From an uncultured Vibrio sp. (GTDB lineage Bacteria > Pseudomonadota > Gammaproteobacteria > Enterobacterales > Vibrionaceae), in contig CANNGN010000001.1 of the NCBI GenBank assembly GCA_947504195.1, positions 434,001 to 498,000 on the forward strand: a stretch of 64,000 bases of DNA. Reading direction: 5' to 3'. This document shows positions 63,990 through 64,000 of this stretch, one piece after another. Both the position numbers and the translations under genes were made by a program. Under the pieces are notes generated by a model, which did no database searches, was not told where the DNA came from, and was given only the letters and a program-made list of their open reading frames with translations. The stretch's first letter is position 1; every line of letters begins with the position of its first letter.

Positions 63990-64000
63990 ACGTATACGTC

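Noticed and set aside
1..64000. CRISPR arrays, tRNA/rRNA genes, insertion sequences, prophage genes or integrons
   Set aside because: I saw no regularly spaced repeats, cloverleaf sequences, transposase or integrase motifs, or attC-like arrays on either strand.

Overview
The window is chromosomal DNA of a gamma-proteobacterium of the Vibrionaceae, most likely a Vibrio, from the replication-terminus region of the large chromosome. Three things point there. Gene content and order are Vibrio-like: pyrD-zapC-rlmL-uup-DUF3466-rmf-fabA-ycbZ-matP, ccoNOQP-ccoHIS-fnr, ribE/norM/periplasmic ligase and ugpBAEC-ugpQ, plus lineage-typical small proteins (DUF2960, DUF3802, DUF3634). A dif-like XerCD site lies at 19021-19048. 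An exact matS-type 13-mer lies at 38027-38039, with near matches elsewhere, and the gene for its binding protein MatP is in the same window. I found no rRNA, tRNA, insertion sequence, prophage or CRISPR array. Essentially all of it is intact core genome with short intergenic gaps.

Region 1 (1-18.8 kb) is housekeeping: the 3' part of an NAD-glutamate dehydrogenase gene, pyrD, zapC, rlmL, a glutaredoxin-like gene overlapping uup, a GlyGly-CTERM DUF3466 surface protein, rmf, fabA (with a FabR-like operator between its -35 and -10), the Lon-like protease gene ycbZ, matP, a DUF3634 protein, a GST, rlhA and a chemotaxis receptor. Region 2 (18.8-24.6 kb) holds the dif site, a large secreted MBL-fold/DUF1566/EF-hand protein of unusual architecture, and a FIST-domain sensor gene 3 nt upstream of a hybrid histidine kinase. 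That pair looks like the nitric-oxide-sensing NosP/NahK system.

Region 3 (25.1-36.3 kb) is respiration and oxygen control: cbb3 oxidase subunits (ccoNOQP), their assembly and copper genes (ccoH, ccoI, ccoS, a SafE/DsbD_2-like membrane protein), the O2 sensor gene fnr with an FNR box over its start site, uspE, ttcA, and thiD behind a TPP riboswitch. Region 4 (36.4-47.4 kb) has a DUF2987-type protein, a membrane protein, cobB, amtB (with a sigma-54 promoter and NtrC-like site), a two-component pair whose NtrC-type regulator lacks the GAFTGA loop, mobA, DUF2960, nagK, tapT and a DUF3802 protein.

Region 5 (47.7-64 kb) has a fructosamine-kinase-like gene, ribE, norM, a periplasmic ATP-dependent DNA ligase, a lactate/malate dehydrogenase-family enzyme with altered selectivity residues, the glycerol-3-phosphate uptake set ugpBAEC with ugpQ, two small membrane/coiled-coil genes, a LysE-type exporter, an M32 carboxypeptidase, the N-terminal remnant of a Fic protein, and a divergent pair of a DJ-1/AraC regulator and an isochorismatase-family hydrolase. 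No wholly new multi-gene system stands out. The most interesting items are the dif/matS terminus architecture, the NosP/NahK pair beside the cbb3 operon, the MBL/DUF1566/EF-hand fusion and the GAFTGA-less regulator.
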